64,000 nucleotides of DNA from Streptomyces sp. JB150 (GCF_011193355.1 NZ_CP049780.1:1471582-1535581); one strand, 5' to 3'; shown: positions 35,121-44,719, numbered from the stretch's first letter. The notes: a model not told the origin generated them from the sequence alone. Numbers and translations: made by a program.

Positions 35121-36128
35121 CTACGCCGCCAGTCTTCCCGGCATCACCGCGCGCGGCCCGAACTTGGCCCGTGCGCGGTCGGCGACCTCCTCGATACGGC
35201 GGATCCGTTCGTCCGCGGGGTCGAAGGTGAGCTGGTGGGAGGCCTGTTCGGCGGGGATCAGGCCCTCGGCGCGCAGGGCGACGGCGCGGACCCGGGCGCG
35301 CTGGAGGCCGAGGGCGTCGTACATGCCGTAGACCGTCCTCGCCAGCGCCGCGGAGTGGGCGGTCGGCTCGGCGAGGGTGCGGGAGCGGGTGGTGGCGGAC
35401 CGGTCGGCGTAGCGCACGGTGAGGGTGAGGGTGCGGCAGACCTTGTCCACGGCCCGCAGCCGGGCACCGATCTCCTCGACGGCCGACAGCAGGGCGCGGC
35501 GGTGGCGTTCGGGGTCCAGTTCGTCGCGGTCGAAGGGGCGTTCCGTGGCGAGGATGGGGGTCCCCCCTGCTCGAGCGCAGCCGAGAGCTTGGGGGAGGGA
35601 GACGGCGTTGGGCACGACCCGGCCGCGGTCGATGCCGTTCGCCTTCTCGTGCAGTTCGCGGCCCGCCTTCGCGCCGACCAGGCGCTGGAGCGTGGACAGT
35701 GGCGCGGCGGCGACCCGGCCGAGGGTGTCGAGGCCGTAGTCGCACAGGGTGCGGGCGGTCGCGGCGCCCACGCCGGGGAGCACGGCGACGGGCCGGTCGG
35801 CGAGGAACTCGGCCACCGCGTCCTCGGGGACCGCGCAGGTCACCCCGGGCCGGGCGGAGCGCAGCGCGATCCGGGCCAGCATCGGGCCCGGCCCGGCGCC
35901 GATCGCGCAGTCGACGCCGAAGTGGGCGAGGGCGCGGACCCGGATCACGGAGGCCAGTGCGAGGGCGTCGCGCCCGAAGTAGCGTTCGGCGCCGCCGAGA
36001 TCGGCGAGCGCCCCGTCGGGTGGCAGGGCCTCGACGACCGGCGTGAACTCCTCCAGCAGCCCGAGCAGCCCCGGCAGGGCCGTCTCGTACATCGGCGGCA
36101 GCTGGAAACGGACGCAGAGAATCGTCAT
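35121..36128 (-). CDS. imuB: ImuB-like, catalytically dead Y-family polymerase homologue
   Basis: 335 residues. The helix-hairpin-helix (VLPGVGAATARTLCDYGLDTLGRVA) and little-finger regions of DinB/ImuB are clear, but the N-terminus (MTILCVRFQLPP) lacks the DxDxFFA metal motif, and the second site reads ALPPDGALADLGG in place of SxDE. About 70 residues of palm and fingers are missing. This matches ImuB, the inactive adaptor linking DnaE2 to the beta clamp in SOS mutagenesis. ATG 36128 overlaps the dnaE2 stop (ATGA). A palindromic repeat is inserted in frame at 35558-35597. Confidence 0.8.
   Translation of the reverse strand: MTILCVRFQLPPMYETALPGLLGLLEEFTPVVEALPPDGALADLGGAERYFGRDALALASVIRVRALAHFGVDCAIGAGPGPMLARIALRSARPGVTCAVPEDAVAEFLADRPVAVLPGVGAATARTLCDYGLDTLGRVAAAPLSTLQRLVGAKAGRELHEKANGIDRGRVVPNAVSLPQALGCARAGGTPILATERPFDRDELDPERHRRALLSAVEEIGARLRAVDKVCRTLTLTVRYADRSATTRSRTLAEPTAHSAALARTVYGMYDALGLQRARVRAVALRAEGLIPAEQASHQLTFDPADERIRRIEEVADRARAKFGPRAVMPGRLAA
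35558..35597. repeat. Dispersed palindromic element inserted in imuB
   Basis: A TCCCCC...GGGGGA hairpin with inner GCTCGAGC/GCCGAGAGC words. It matches a short element I remember as common between streptomycete genes (unverified). Here it is translated in frame as about 14 residues (PQALGCARAGGTPI) between NAVSL and LATERPF. Confidence 0.6.
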
Positions 36129-39100
36129 CCCGCACTCCCCGGACTCTGGTGCCACAACTTCCGTGCCTGTGAACGTGTCTGTGCGGGCTCCTCGCCCGCG
36201 GGCCGCAGATCCGCCCAGGGGTGCATCTCGTACCCGGTGGGCATGCGGATGGTCCGCGACCGGTGGTCGTCCATGCGGTCCGGCGCGGCGGAGCCGGCCG
36301 GGGCGGGCAGCCCGTCGGAACCGGCGAGCCGCCTCCGCGCGGGCCCCCCGCCGTCACCGGGCGCGGAACCGTCGCCGGACGCCGGGCCGTCGCCGGACGC
36401 GGAACCGTCGCCGGGCGCCGGGCCGGGGCCGGGTGCGCCGGCGAGCCGGGCGGCGACCCCCTCCAGTCCTTCCTCCCGGCGCGCCTCGACCAGTTCGGCG
36501 AGGTTCCAGACGGCGGCGCCGACCACGCTGAGGCTGCGCGGGCCGCGCCGCTGGACCACGCCGCGCACCAGCAGCAGCCAGGAGTGGAAGACGGTGTGGG
36601 CGCAGGCGTCGTGGGAGTCGTCGAAGAAGGCCAGGTCGACCAGGCCGGTGCCGTCGTCCAGGGTGGTGAAGACGACCCGCCTGCCGGACCGGACCGGCGG
36701 GGTCTGGGTGGCCGCCTTGGCGCCCGCGACCAGCACGGTCTCCCCGTGCCGGGCAGCGCGCAGCCGGCGCGCGGGGACGACGCCCAGCTCGTCGAGGAAC
36801 TCGCGGTAGTCGTCCATCAGGTTGCGTGAGGCGTCCATGGAGAGCACGCCCAGCTCGGCGCTCAGCCGCTCCTCCGCGGAGAGGTCGGGCAACCCGGCGG
36901 GGGCGGTCTTCCGGCCGCCGGGCAGGGGCAGTTGCCCTCCGCCGCCGCCCATGCCCCGGGTGCCCCGGTGCAGTTCGGTCAGGTGCAGTTGCAGGTCGCG
37001 GCGGTTGGCGCCGAACGCGTCGAGCGCGCCGACCTGGGCGAGCCGCTGGGCGAGCGGTCGGCTGGGCCGGGCCCGTTCCCAGAAGTCGAGCAGGGAGGAG
37101 TAGGGCTGCCCGTCCTCGATCCGCCGCGCCTCGGCCTCGCTGATGTTGTGGACGTCGGAGAGGGCGAGCCGGAGCCCCCACACCTCCGGTGATTCAGACA
37201 CCAGTTCGATCCTGTGTGCGACCCCCGACTTGTTCACGTCCAGCGGCAGGATCGGCACCCCGCGCCGCCGCGCGTCCGCCAGCAGCAGCCGCTTCGGGTA
37301 CATGCCGGGGTCGTGGGTGAGCAGCCCGGCGTAGAAGGCGGCCGGGTGATGGGCCTTCAGCCAGGCCGACTGGTAGGTCGGCACGGCGAACGCGACCGCG
37401 TGCGCCTTGCAGAAGCCGTACGACCCGAAGGCCTCGACGATCTCCCAGGTGCGCCGAATCGTTTCCGCGTCGTAGCCGCGCGCCGCCGCGTGCTGGGCGA
37501 ACCACACCTTGATCCGCCCCTGCGACTCCGGGTCGGACAGCCCGCGGCGCACCCGGTCGGCCTCGCCGCGCCCGCAGCCGGTCATGATGTCGACGATGTC
37601 GATGACCTGCTCGTGGAAGACGACGACCCCGTACGTCTCCCTCAGCGGCTCCTCCAGATCCGGGTGCGGGTAGCGCACCGGCGCCCGTCCGTGCCGCGCC
37701 TCGATGAACGGCCGCACCATGTCGGCGGCGACCGGGCCCGGCCGGAACAGGGAGATGTCGACGACCAGGTCGTGGAACGTGGCCGGCTGGAGCCGCCCCA
37801 CCAGGTCCCGCTGGCCCGGCGACTCGATCTGGAAGCAGCCCAGGGTCTCGGTGGAGCGGATCAGGGCGTACGTCGCCGGGTCGCCCGGCGGCAGCGCGTC
37901 CAGGTCGACCTCGGTGCCCGTCACGCGCCTCACCTCGGCGACCGCGTGCGCCATCGCCGACTGCATCCGCACGCCCAGCACGTCCAGTTTGAGCAGTCCC
38001 AGGTCCTCCACGTCGTCCTTGTCGAACTGCGCCATCGGGAAGCCCTCGCCGCTGGTCGGCATCACGGGCGTCCGGGAGAGCAGGGAGGCGTCGGAGAGCA
38101 GTACGCCGCAGGGGTGCATGGCGACCCCGCGCGGCAGCGCGTCCAGCGCCTCGACCAGTTCCCACAGCTCGCCGTACCGCTCCTGCTCGGCGGCGAGCGC
38201 CTTCAGTTCGGGCAGCTCCGCCAGCGCCGCGCGGGCGTCGCGGGCGCGGATGTGCGGGAAGGACTTGGCGAGGCGGTCGATCTCGGCCGGGTCCAGGGAC
38301 AGGGCCGCGCCGACGTCGCGGATCGCGTGCCGCACCCGGTAGGTCTCGGGCATCGCGACCGTGGCGACCCGCTCGGCGCCGAACCGGCCGATGATCGCCC
38401 GGTAGACCTCCAGGCGGCGCGCGGACTCCACGTCGATGTCGATGTCAGGCAGGACGACCCGCTCCCTGGACAGGAAGCGCTCCATCAGCAGCCGGTGCTC
38501 GACCGGGTCGGCGTGCGCGATGCCGAGCAGGTGGTTGACGAGGGAGCCCGCGCCGGAGCCGCGCGCGGCCACCCGGATGCCCATCTCCCGGACGTCTTCC
38601 ACGACCTGGGCGACCGTCAGGAAGTAGGAGGCGAAGCCGTGGTGGGCGATGATGTCCAGCTCCTGGTGCACCCGCTCCCAGTAGGCGCGGCGGCCGGTGT
38701 AGCCGAGCCGCACCATGCCGGCCGCCGCCCGGGAGGCGAGCACCCGCTGGGCGGTGCGGCGGTCCGCGCCGACCAGGTGCGGTTCGGGGAAGTGGACGGT
38801 GCCGATGCCGAGGTCGTCCTCGGGGTCGACCAGGCACTCGGCGGCCGTCGCCCGGGTCTGCTCCAGCAGCCGCAGGGCGGCCTCGCGCCGGTACCCGGCG
38901 GCCTCCACGATCCGCTCGGCCGCCTCGCGCATGGCGTCCGCGCCCTTGAGCCAGGCCTCGCCGGAGTCCAGCTCCTTGGCCGGGTCGATCGGGACCAGGC
39001 GGCGGGCGGCGTCCAGCACGTCGGCGACCCGGCCCTGCCCGGGGTCGGCGTAGCGCACGGCATTGCTCAGCACCGGGCGGACGCCCTGCTCGGCGGCGAA

Positions 39101-39718
39101 GCCCGCGGTCCGCGCGGCCAGCCGCAGGGAGCCGGGTCCGGTGCCGGTACGGCCGTGCCACACCGTCTCCAGGCGCAGGGCGTCGCCGTAGACCTCGCGC
39201 CAGGGGGCGAGGAGCCGGGCGGCCCGGTCGGGGCGGCCCGCGGCGAGGGCGCGGCCGACGTCGGAGTCGGGGCCGAGCAGCACGATCAGGCCGTCGGCGT
39301 GGTTGCCGTCCCAGGGCAGGACGGGGGTGCCTTCCCGCCGGTGCGCGGCGGTGACCAGGCGGCACAGGTCGGCCCAGCCGCGGGCGCCGTCGCGGGCGAG
39401 GAAGGTGACGCGCGGGGTCGACTCGTCGACGAAGAGACCGCCGCGCACGGGGGTGCGGCGGCGCCGCTCCCGGTGGGCGCCGGGCTCGGGGGCGGTCGCC
39501 GCCGGCTCCACCGCCAGGTTCACACCGAACAGCGGGCGCACACCCGCGCGGGCGCAGGCCTTGGCGAAGCGGACGGCGCCGGCGAGGGTGTCGCGGTCGG
39601 TGAGGGCGAGGGCGTCCATGCCGCGCTCCACGGCACGCTCGGCCAGCCGCTCCGGGTGCGAGGCGCCGTAGCGCAGGGAGAACCCGGAGACGGTGCGCAG
39701 ATGCGTGAAGCCCGGCAT
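36125..39718 (-). CDS. dnaE2: Error-prone DNA polymerase DnaE2
   Basis: 1197 residues. PHP domain (residues 1-300), polymerase core with the catalytic Asp pair in LPDIDIDVES, helix-hairpin-helix, then OB domain (VLVAGAKAATQTPPVRSGRRVVFTTLDDGTG in family terms). The PHP metal motif is degenerate: HLRTVSGFS in place of HLHxH. After the OB domain a linker of GDGSASGDGPASGDG repeats leads to the usual end, MPTGYEMHPWADLR. ATG 39718 follows AGGAGG and is preferred over ATG 39739. Mutagenic translesion synthesis with ImuB; probably SOS induced through the box at 39733-39746. Confidence 0.93.
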   Translation of the reverse strand: MPGFTHLRTVSGFSLRYGASHPERLAERAVERGMDALALTDRDTLAGAVRFAKACARAGVRPLFGVNLAVEPAATAPEPGAHRERRRRTPVRGGLFVDESTPRVTFLARDGARGWADLCRLVTAAHRREGTPVLPWDGNHADGLIVLLGPDSDVGRALAAGRPDRAARLLAPWREVYGDALRLETVWHGRTGTGPGSLRLAARTAGFAAEQGVRPVLSNAVRYADPGQGRVADVLDAARRLVPIDPAKELDSGEAWLKGADAMREAAERIVEAAGYRREAALRLLEQTRATAAECLVDPEDDLGIGTVHFPEPHLVGADRRTAQRVLASRAAAGMVRLGYTGRRAYWERVHQELDIIAHHGFASYFLTVAQVVEDVREMGIRVAARGSGAGSLVNHLLGIAHADPVEHRLLMERFLSRERVVLPDIDIDVESARRLEVYRAIIGRFGAERVATVAMPETYRVRHAIRDVGAALSLDPAEIDRLAKSFPHIRARDARAALAELPELKALAAEQERYGELWELVEALDALPRGVAMHPCGVLLSDASLLSRTPVMPTSGEGFPMAQFDKDDVEDLGLLKLDVLGVRMQSAMAHAVAEVRRVTGTEVDLDALPPGDPATYALIRSTETLGCFQIESPGQRDLVGRLQPATFHDLVVDISLFRPGPVAADMVRPFIEARHGRAPVRYPHPDLEEPLRETYGVVVFHEQVIDIVDIMTGCGRGEADRVRRGLSDPESQGRIKVWFAQHAAARGYDAETIRRTWEIVEAFGSYGFCKAHAVAFAVPTYQSAWLKAHHPAAFYAGLLTHDPGMYPKRLLLADARRRGVPILPLDVNKSGVAHRIELVSESPEVWGLRLALSDVHNISEAEARRIEDGQPYSSLLDFWERARPSRPLAQRLAQVGALDAFGANRRDLQLHLTELHRGTRGMGGGGGQLPLPGGRKTAPAGLPDLSAEERLSAELGVLSMDASRNLMDDYREFLDELGVVPARRLRAARHGETVLVAGAKAATQTPPVRSGRRVVFTTLDDGTGLVDLAFFDDSHDACAHTVFHSWLLLVRGVVQRRGPRSLSVVGAAVWNLAELVEARREEGLEGVAARLAGAPGPGPAPGDGSASGDGPASGDGSAPGDGGGPARRRLAGSDGLPAPAGSAAPDRMDDHRSRTIRMPTGYEMHPWADLRPAGEEPAQTRSQARKLWHQSPGSAG

Positions 39719-39732
39719 CCGCACCTCCTGCT

Positions 39733-39746
39733 CGAACATCCGTTCC
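39733..39746. promoter_or_regulatory. LexA/SOS box upstream of dnaE2
   Basis: CGAAC-ATCC-GTTCC contains the perfect actinobacterial LexA core GAAC-N4-GTTC, 16 bases before the dnaE2 ATG. This fits known LexA control of the imuB/dnaE2 cassette. Confidence 0.65.
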
Positions 39747-39776
39747 CAACCTGCTCACCACCACCATAGACCAAAT

Positions 39777-39805
39777 CCCGAACACGTGTACGACAACCGT
39801 TCGGG
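39777..39805. promoter_or_regulatory. Second LexA-like half-site group
   Basis: CCCGAAC (39777-39783) and GTTCGGG (39799-39805) are 7-bp inverted arms 15 bases apart; within them CGAAC-ACGT-GTACG (39779-39792) is a one-mismatch LexA box. It lies between divergent dnaE2 and the membrane-protein gene. Confidence 0.4.
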
Positions 39806-39850
39806 CGCCTCCCACCTGCGGAAACACCCTCCGACCGGGACTGTGGGGAC

Positions 39851-40873
39851 ATGACACGGACCACGTTCCTCCGCGAGGTGAAGGACGCCGTCACACCGCG
39901 GGCGACCCTGCTCGTCCTCGGCGTGATCGCCCTCCAGCTGCTGTTCATCGCCTCGTACGTGGGAGCGCTGCACGACCCGAAGCCGCGGGACGTGCCCTTC
40001 GCGGTGGCCGCGCCCGAGGCCGCCGCCCGGCAAGCGGTCACCCGGCTGGAACGGCTGCCGGGCTCGCCCCTGGACCCGCGGGCGGTGGCCGACGAGGCGA
40101 CGGCCCGCGAGCAGATCTGGGACCGCGACATCGGCGGCGCCCTGGTGCTGAACCCGGCCGGCCCCGCCGACACGCTCCTGGTCGCCTCCGGCGGCGGCAC
40201 CGTGCTCGCCACCGCCCTGGAGCAGCTGACCACCACCCTGGCGAAGGCGGAGCGGCGCACGGTGCGGGTCGTGGACGTGGCCCCGGCCTCGCCGCGGGAC
40301 TTCAACGGGCTGTCGTCGTTCTACCTGGTCGTCGGCTGGTGCGTCGGCGGCTATCTGTGCGCCTCGATCCTGGCGATCGGCACCGGTGCCCGGCCCGCGA
40401 ACCCGCGCCGCGCGGCGATCCGGCTGGGGACCATGGCCCTGGTGTCGGTCGCCGGCGGACTCGGCGGCGCGCTCATCGTGGGGCCGGTCCTGGAGGCCCT
40501 GCCCGGCGGTGTCGCCGCCCTGTGGGGGCTCGGCGCGCTCATCACCTTCGCCGTCGGCGCCGCCACCCTCGCCCTCCAGGGCCTCTTCGGCATCGTCGGC
40601 ATCGGCCTCGCCATCCTCCTCGTGGTGATCGCGGGCAACCCGAGCGCGGGCGGCGCCTTCCCCCTGCCCATGCTCCCCCCGTTCTGGGCGGCGATCGGCC
40701 CGGCCCTCCCCCCGGGCGCCGGCACCTGGGCGGCCCGCTCGATCGCCTACTTCCGGGGCAACGACACCCTGGGCGCCCTGCTGGTGCTGTCGGCCTGGGC
40801 GGCGGCCGGCATCGTGATCACCCTGGCGGCGGCGGCACTGCGCGAGCGCCGCGCTGTGGAGAGACCCGCGTAG
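39851..40873 (+). CDS. ABC-2/YhgE-like membrane protein
   Basis: 340 residues. One N-terminal helix (about residues 18-40), a 110-residue outer domain (VPFAVAAPEAAARQAV ... GGALVLNPAGPADTLLVASG), then five C-terminal helices (about residues 155-330). This layout matches DUF3533/YhgE-type ABC-2 permeases, which take part in export or cell-envelope processes. No ATPase gene is nearby. ATG 39851 is divergent from dnaE2; it converges on the RNA-ligase-like gene over a hairpin. Confidence 0.78.
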   Translation: MTRTTFLREVKDAVTPRATLLVLGVIALQLLFIASYVGALHDPKPRDVPFAVAAPEAAARQAVTRLERLPGSPLDPRAVADEATAREQIWDRDIGGALVLNPAGPADTLLVASGGGTVLATALEQLTTTLAKAERRTVRVVDVAPASPRDFNGLSSFYLVVGWCVGGYLCASILAIGTGARPANPRRAAIRLGTMALVSVAGGLGGALIVGPVLEALPGGVAALWGLGALITFAVGAATLALQGLFGIVGIGLAILLVVIAGNPSAGGAFPLPMLPPFWAAIGPALPPGAGTWAARSIAYFRGNDTLGALLVLSAWAAAGIVITLAAAALRERRAVERPA

Positions 40874-40875
40874 CC

Positions 40876-40913
40876 GCGGGCAGGCGCCCCCTAGGGGGTG
40901 CCCCGTGGCCCGC
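40876..40913. terminator. Convergent hairpin terminator
   Basis: Outer arms GCGGGC (40876-40881) and GCCCGC (40908-40913) enclose the near-perfect palindrome at 40883-40902 centred on CCCCCTAGGGGG. The stop of the minus-strand gene lies inside it. Confidence 0.6.
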
Positions 40914-41496
40914 GCACCTCCCCCGTGCCCAGGGTGATCACCGCCCGCGGCCGCATCGGGCCCTCCTCGCGGCGGGAGAGGAGGGTCAGTTCCCCGACCA
41001 CGGCCGGCCGGGTGCCGAGGCGGGCCGCGCACTCGGCGGCCAGGGGCTTCGGGTCCCGGGTGCGGCCGAGGGAGAGATGCGGCGTGAAGTGCCCACCGCG
41101 GCCACCGCGCCCACCCCGCCCCTCGCAGAGCGGGAACCGCTCCAGCAGCTCCCGGTGGAACCGGACCCACGGGGCCCGGTCCGCCGCGGCCAGGTCGGGC
41201 CACACCGTCGCGTACCGCCGGTGCCGGAACCAGCGCACCCCGGCCAGCCGCGCCGGGAACGCCGCACAGCGCGCCGCCGCGGCGGAGAGCAGCGGCACGG
41301 CCCGCTCGAACTCCTCCTCCGGCACGAAACCGAACAGCAGGTTCACGTGCGGCGGCCACCGGCGCACCTGCGGATCGTGCTCCCAGCGGATGTCCTGGAT
41401 CGCCGGCCACAGCTCCCGGGGCGGCAGCCACGCCACCGCCGTCCGCGGGGTCGGCGCCACCTCCAGCGCGTCCACCGGCTCGCCGTTGCCGTTCAC
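40891..41496 (-). CDS. 2'-5' RNA ligase / cyclic phosphodiesterase family protein
   Basis: 201 residues with the two-histidine fold: first motif [10 protein letters not shown] (HxN) and second motif [11 protein letters not shown] (HxS), with a Gly/Arg-rich loop between ([13 protein letters not shown]). Family members join or open 2'-5' phosphodiester bonds in RNA or cyclic nucleotides. The first motif has Asn where Thr/Ser is usual. GTG 41496 ([13 protein letters not shown]) is the first in-frame start with normal composition. Confidence 0.82.
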   Translation of the reverse strand: MNGNGEPVDALEVAPTPRTAVAWLPPRELWPAIQDIRWEHDPQVRRWPPHVNLLFGFVPEEEFERAVPLLSAAAARCAAFPARLAGVRWFRHRRYATVWPDLAAADRAPWVRFHRELLERFPLCEGRGGRGGRGGHFTPHLSLGRTRDPKPLAAECAARLGTRPAVVGELTLLSRREEGPMRPRAVITLGTGEVRGPRGTP

Positions 41497-41650
41497 ACGA
41501 CCATCGAAGCACCCCGGCACCCGGCCCGCAGCCGCCGTCACCGGAACCCAGCCCCCAACCACCGCCGGCACCCGCCCACACGAAGGTCCCGCCCCTCGCG
41601 CGCGCGGGGCGGGACCTCACCGGAAGCGGAACAGACAGTGGCGGGACGGA

Positions 41651-42733
41651 TCAGCCGATCTGCGTCCCCGTCGCCGAGAGCGCCTCCGTCACCGGCTGGA
41701 AGAACGTCTCGCCGCCGGAGGAGCAGTCGCCGCTGCCGCCGGACGTGAGCCCGATGGCCTTGTCCCCGGAGAACAGCGCGCCACCGCTGTCGCCGGGCTC
41801 GGCGCACACATCGGTCTGGATGAGCCCGTTGACGATGTCGCCGTTGCCGTAGTTCACGGTGGCGTCCAGGCCCGTGACCTTGCCGGAGTGCACCTGCGTG
41901 GTGGAGCCGCTGCGGGTGACCTGCATCCCGACGGTCGCCTCGGCCGCCCCGCCGATCTGCTGGGCCGAGCCGTTGTAGAGGTTCACCTCGCTCGGGTGCT
42001 CGACGTCGGCGGTGTACTTGACGAGCCCGTAGTCGTCGCCCGGGAAGCTGGAGACCTCGTTCTGGCCGATGACGGTGCCGGACGAGTCCGACCAGGTGGA
42101 GATGCCCTCGGTGCAGTGGCCGGCGGTCAGGAAGTACGGCTCCCCGCCCTTGACCACGTTGAAGCCGAGCGAGCAGCGCCCGCTACCGCCGGTGATGGCG
42201 TCGCCACCGGCGACGAAGGGCTTGAACTCCCCCTTCGTGCGCTGAAGTTCGGCGACCGGGCCGAGCCCGTCGACGACCTCGGCCAGCTTCTTCCACTCCG
42301 CCGCGGAGACGGTGCGGTCGGCGGTGACGACGACCTTGTTGGTGGTCGGGTCGGTCACCCAGGCGGTGCCCGGGACGGCCGCGTCCTGCTGCAGCGCCGT
42401 GCGGGCGCTCTTCAGCTCGGCCGGCGAGTGCTCGACGATTCTCGCCCGGGCGCCGGCCTCCTCGACCACCTCGGCGGCGGCCTCGTCGAGCACGTTCACC
42501 ACCAGGCTCCTGGCCTGGGCGTCGTAGTAGGCGCCCGCCGCGTCCGCGCCGAGGTCCCGGTCCAGCGTCGAGGCGAGCTTTCCGGCCGCGATCGCGGAGA
42601 GGGTCCTGAGCTCCTGCGTGTCCGAGGGCTCGCTGGCGTTCGCAGTCTGGAAGGTGACGCCCGCGGCGACCAGTGCGGCGATTCCCGCCCCTGTCACGGC
42701 TGCCCGCCGCCTGGGTATGCGTCGGTGCTGCAA
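41651..42733 (-). CDS. Secreted streptogrisin-like serine protease (S1E) with propeptide
   Basis: 360 residues. Signal peptide to about residue 32 ([12 protein letters not shown]), long alpha-lytic-protease-type propeptide (about residues 33-175, [22 protein letters not shown] in family terms), then the mature enzyme from about [14 protein letters not shown]. Triad: His in TAGHC, Asp in [11 protein letters not shown], Ser in EPGDSGG; three Cys pairs. TTG 42733 is chosen as start because AGGAGG lies seven bases before it and no ATG/GTG fits; extension upstream gives non-secretory sequence. Confidence 0.88.
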   Translation of the reverse strand: MQHRRIPRRRAAVTGAGIAALVAAGVTFQTANASEPSDTQELRTLSAIAAGKLASTLDRDLGADAAGAYYDAQARSLVVNVLDEAAAEVVEEAGARARIVEHSPAELKSARTALQQDAAVPGTAWVTDPTTNKVVVTADRTVSAAEWKKLAEVVDGLGPVAELQRTKGEFKPFVAGGDAITGGSGRCSLGFNVVKGGEPYFLTAGHCTEGISTWSDSSGTVIGQNEVSSFPGDDYGLVKYTADVEHPSEVNLYNGSAQQIGGAAEATVGMQVTRSGSTTQVHSGKVTGLDATVNYGNGDIVNGLIQTDVCAEPGDSGGALFSGDKAIGLTSGGSGDCSSGGETFFQPVTEALSATGTQIG

Positions 42734-43099
42734 CTCACGTCCTCCTGTGGGGGGTCGGCCCGGTGGCGGTTGTGGGGACCACCACGGGCCCGAAGGCTTG
42801 GTTGACGGGCGCCCACTCTTCCGAACCGCACAGGTAGCGCACAAGGTCGACTTCAGGACGCGCACACGGTGACCACCGCGCGCCCTTGGCTTCTTCACCA
42901 CCCCGCGCCGCCCCGCTGGAAAAGGCGGGGAATGCGCGGGCGATTCGCACTGCAAACGCTACGCGTGAGTAACCGTGCACAGGCTGGTGAGGTCTGGACC
43001 TGACGCGTTTTCACCCGTGTGCGCCCCTGCCCCTCGCCGCGTTCCCCGCCCCGGACACCCCAGGAGAACGCCCCGGCATCCAGTGATCCGGGGCGGTGT

Positions 43100-43458
43100 C
43101 GGAGAGGGGTGAGGTGATCGTTGGCAGCTGTGCTCGCAGCTGTGCGGCTGAACCTCCCCGCCCGTCACAGTGCCCATCACGTCGACGCCACCCACCTCGT
43201 GGAAGATGGCCGGCAGTCCCAGGGTGCCGCACCGGTTGCCTGGGCTGCCGGCGGGCGAGGCGACAGCGAGACCGGTGAGGACGCCGCTGTGCCGCTCCGC
43301 AGCCCACCGGCACGAGGGCCGCCGATGTTGGCGCAGGCGTTGTCGTGGGCAGCGTTGCCGAAACCGATGACGGAAGTGGCGCCGGCGGGTGTCGCGGTGG
43401 TGAGGACGCCGCCGGCGGTGAGCAGCGCCGGCACGCCGGTGACGTGGATACGGTTCAT
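43100..43458 (-). pseudogene. Broken small secreted protein gene, chaplin-reminiscent
   Basis: From 43458 the frame encodes a signal peptide (NRIHVTGVPALLTAGGVLTTATPAGA) in family-like form, followed by TSVIGFGNAAHDNACANIGG. The likely continuation moves to another frame near 43310: HSGVLTGLAVASPAGSPGNRCGTLG and LPAIFHEVGGVDVMGTVTGG. The GFGN...C...N and GN-C spacing recalls chaplin-type hydrophobic surface proteins, though the match is loose. The left boundary is approximate. It sits between two streptogrisin-like genes. Confidence 0.45.
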
Positions 43459-43593
43459 GCACCGCCAACGCGTACCCGCACGGGTGGGACACGGGGGCCG
43501 TTCCCGTCCGACGCCTCGGCCCGGGCAGGGAGAAGCCCCCGCACGCGGGTGCGTGCGGGGGCTGAGACGTGCCGGCCGTGAACGTGGTGAGGA

Positions 43594-44499
43594 TCAGTAC
43601 ACGTTGACGCCGTAGGCGCTCAGGGCCTCGGTGACCGGCTGGAAGAAGGTCGTACCGCCGGTGGAGCAGTTGCCGCTGCCGCCGGAGGTGAGACCGTACG
43701 CGGTGCCGTTGCTGCCGTACAGCGGGCCGCCGGAGTCGCCGGGCTCGGCGCAGACGTTGGTCTGGATCAGACCGGAGACGATGTCGCCGCCGCCGTAGTT
43801 GACGGTCGCGTTCAGCGCGGTGACGCGGCCGCTGTGCGTGCCGGTGGTGGAGCCGTCCCGGATGACGGTGGTGCCCACGGACGGGGTCGCCGCGCGCGTG
43901 ATGTCCACACCGTTCGCGGTGCCGGGCTTGCTCACCGACGTGTTGGTGTAGCGGACGATGCCGTAGTCGTTGCCCGGGAAGCTGGAGCCCGTGGTGGTGC
44001 CCAGGACGGTGGTGCGCCCGGAGTTGGAGTACCAGGTGCCCGCGCCGTCGGTGCAGTGACCGGCGGTCAGGAAGTACTGGGTGCCGTTGCTGGCCTGGAC
44101 GTTGAAGCCGAGGGAGCAGCGCCAGCTGCTCGCGTAGATGGCGTCGCCGCCCTCGATCAGCTTGGTGAACTTGCCGGGGGTGCGCTTGATGGTGAGCGCG
44201 TCGGCGTGGGCACCGGCCTGCTTCTTGATCTTCGCGATCTCGGCCTGGGAGACCGTGCTGTCGACGGTCACGAGCACGCGGTTGTTCTTGCTGTCGACGG
44301 CCCAGGCGGTGCCCGGGACGTCGGCCTTGAGCACCGAGGCGCCGGCGCTCTTCAGCTCGGTGGCGCTGAACGTGGTGGACTCGGACGCGTTCGCGTTGGG
44401 GATCGCGATCGCGGCTGCGGCCACGAGTCCGGCGGAGACGGCGGTCAGCCGGGTCCGTCTCGAGATGCCGCTGCGCGGGGTGGTGCGCTTGATCCTCAC
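43594..44499 (-). CDS. Secreted streptogrisin-like serine protease (SGPA/SGPB type)
   Basis: 301 residues, the length of S. griseus protease A/B precursors. Signal peptide to about residue 38 ([12 protein letters not shown]), a short propeptide (about residues 39-115, [24 protein letters not shown] in family terms), mature enzyme from [20 protein letters not shown]. Triad: His in TAGHC, Asp in [11 protein letters not shown], Ser in EPGDSGG. GTG 44499 follows GGAGG by eight bases. Clear paralogue of the protease at 41651-42733, but with a propeptide about half as long. Confidence 0.93.
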   Translation of the reverse strand: MRIKRTTPRSGISRRTRLTAVSAGLVAAAAIAIPNANASESTTFSATELKSAGASVLKADVPGTAWAVDSKNNRVLVTVDSTVSQAEIAKIKKQAGAHADALTIKRTPGKFTKLIEGGDAIYASSWRCSLGFNVQASNGTQYFLTAGHCTDGAGTWYSNSGRTTVLGTTTGSSFPGNDYGIVRYTNTSVSKPGTANGVDITRAATPSVGTTVIRDGSTTGTHSGRVTALNATVNYGGGDIVSGLIQTNVCAEPGDSGGPLYGSNGTAYGLTSGGSGNCSTGGTTFFQPVTEALSAYGVNVY

Positions 44500-44674
44500 T
44501 TTTCGTTCCTCCACAAAGGAAGTCGGGGGCCCGCGTGGGGTCGGGGCCCGTGAGGCGCAGCCGGGGGCACGAGCGTCCGGATTCCGGACACGCCGTGCCC
44601 CTGACAAGCGCTGGGTGGGAGTATTCGGCCGAACGGCCGGTAGGCGCAAGGGTGCCTTTCGGCCGTCAACCTTT

Positions 44675-44718
44675 GAACCATCTGTCTGATTGGCCCCCTG
44701 AACAGCAGCTGATGGTTC
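44675..44718. promoter_or_regulatory. 8-bp inverted repeat upstream of the protease gene
   Basis: GAACCATC (44675-44682) and GATGGTTC (44711-44718), 28 bases apart, between the DUF1684 stop and the protease. May be an operator or a long-loop hairpin; TTGACG (44669-44664, minus strand) follows it as a possible -35. Confidence 0.3.
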
Positions 44719-44719
44719 G

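Noticed and set aside
37214..39769. An 851-codon open frame on the plus strand opposite dnaE2
   Set aside because: No recognisable domain; antisense shadow of DnaE2, whose polymerase motifs are unmistakable.
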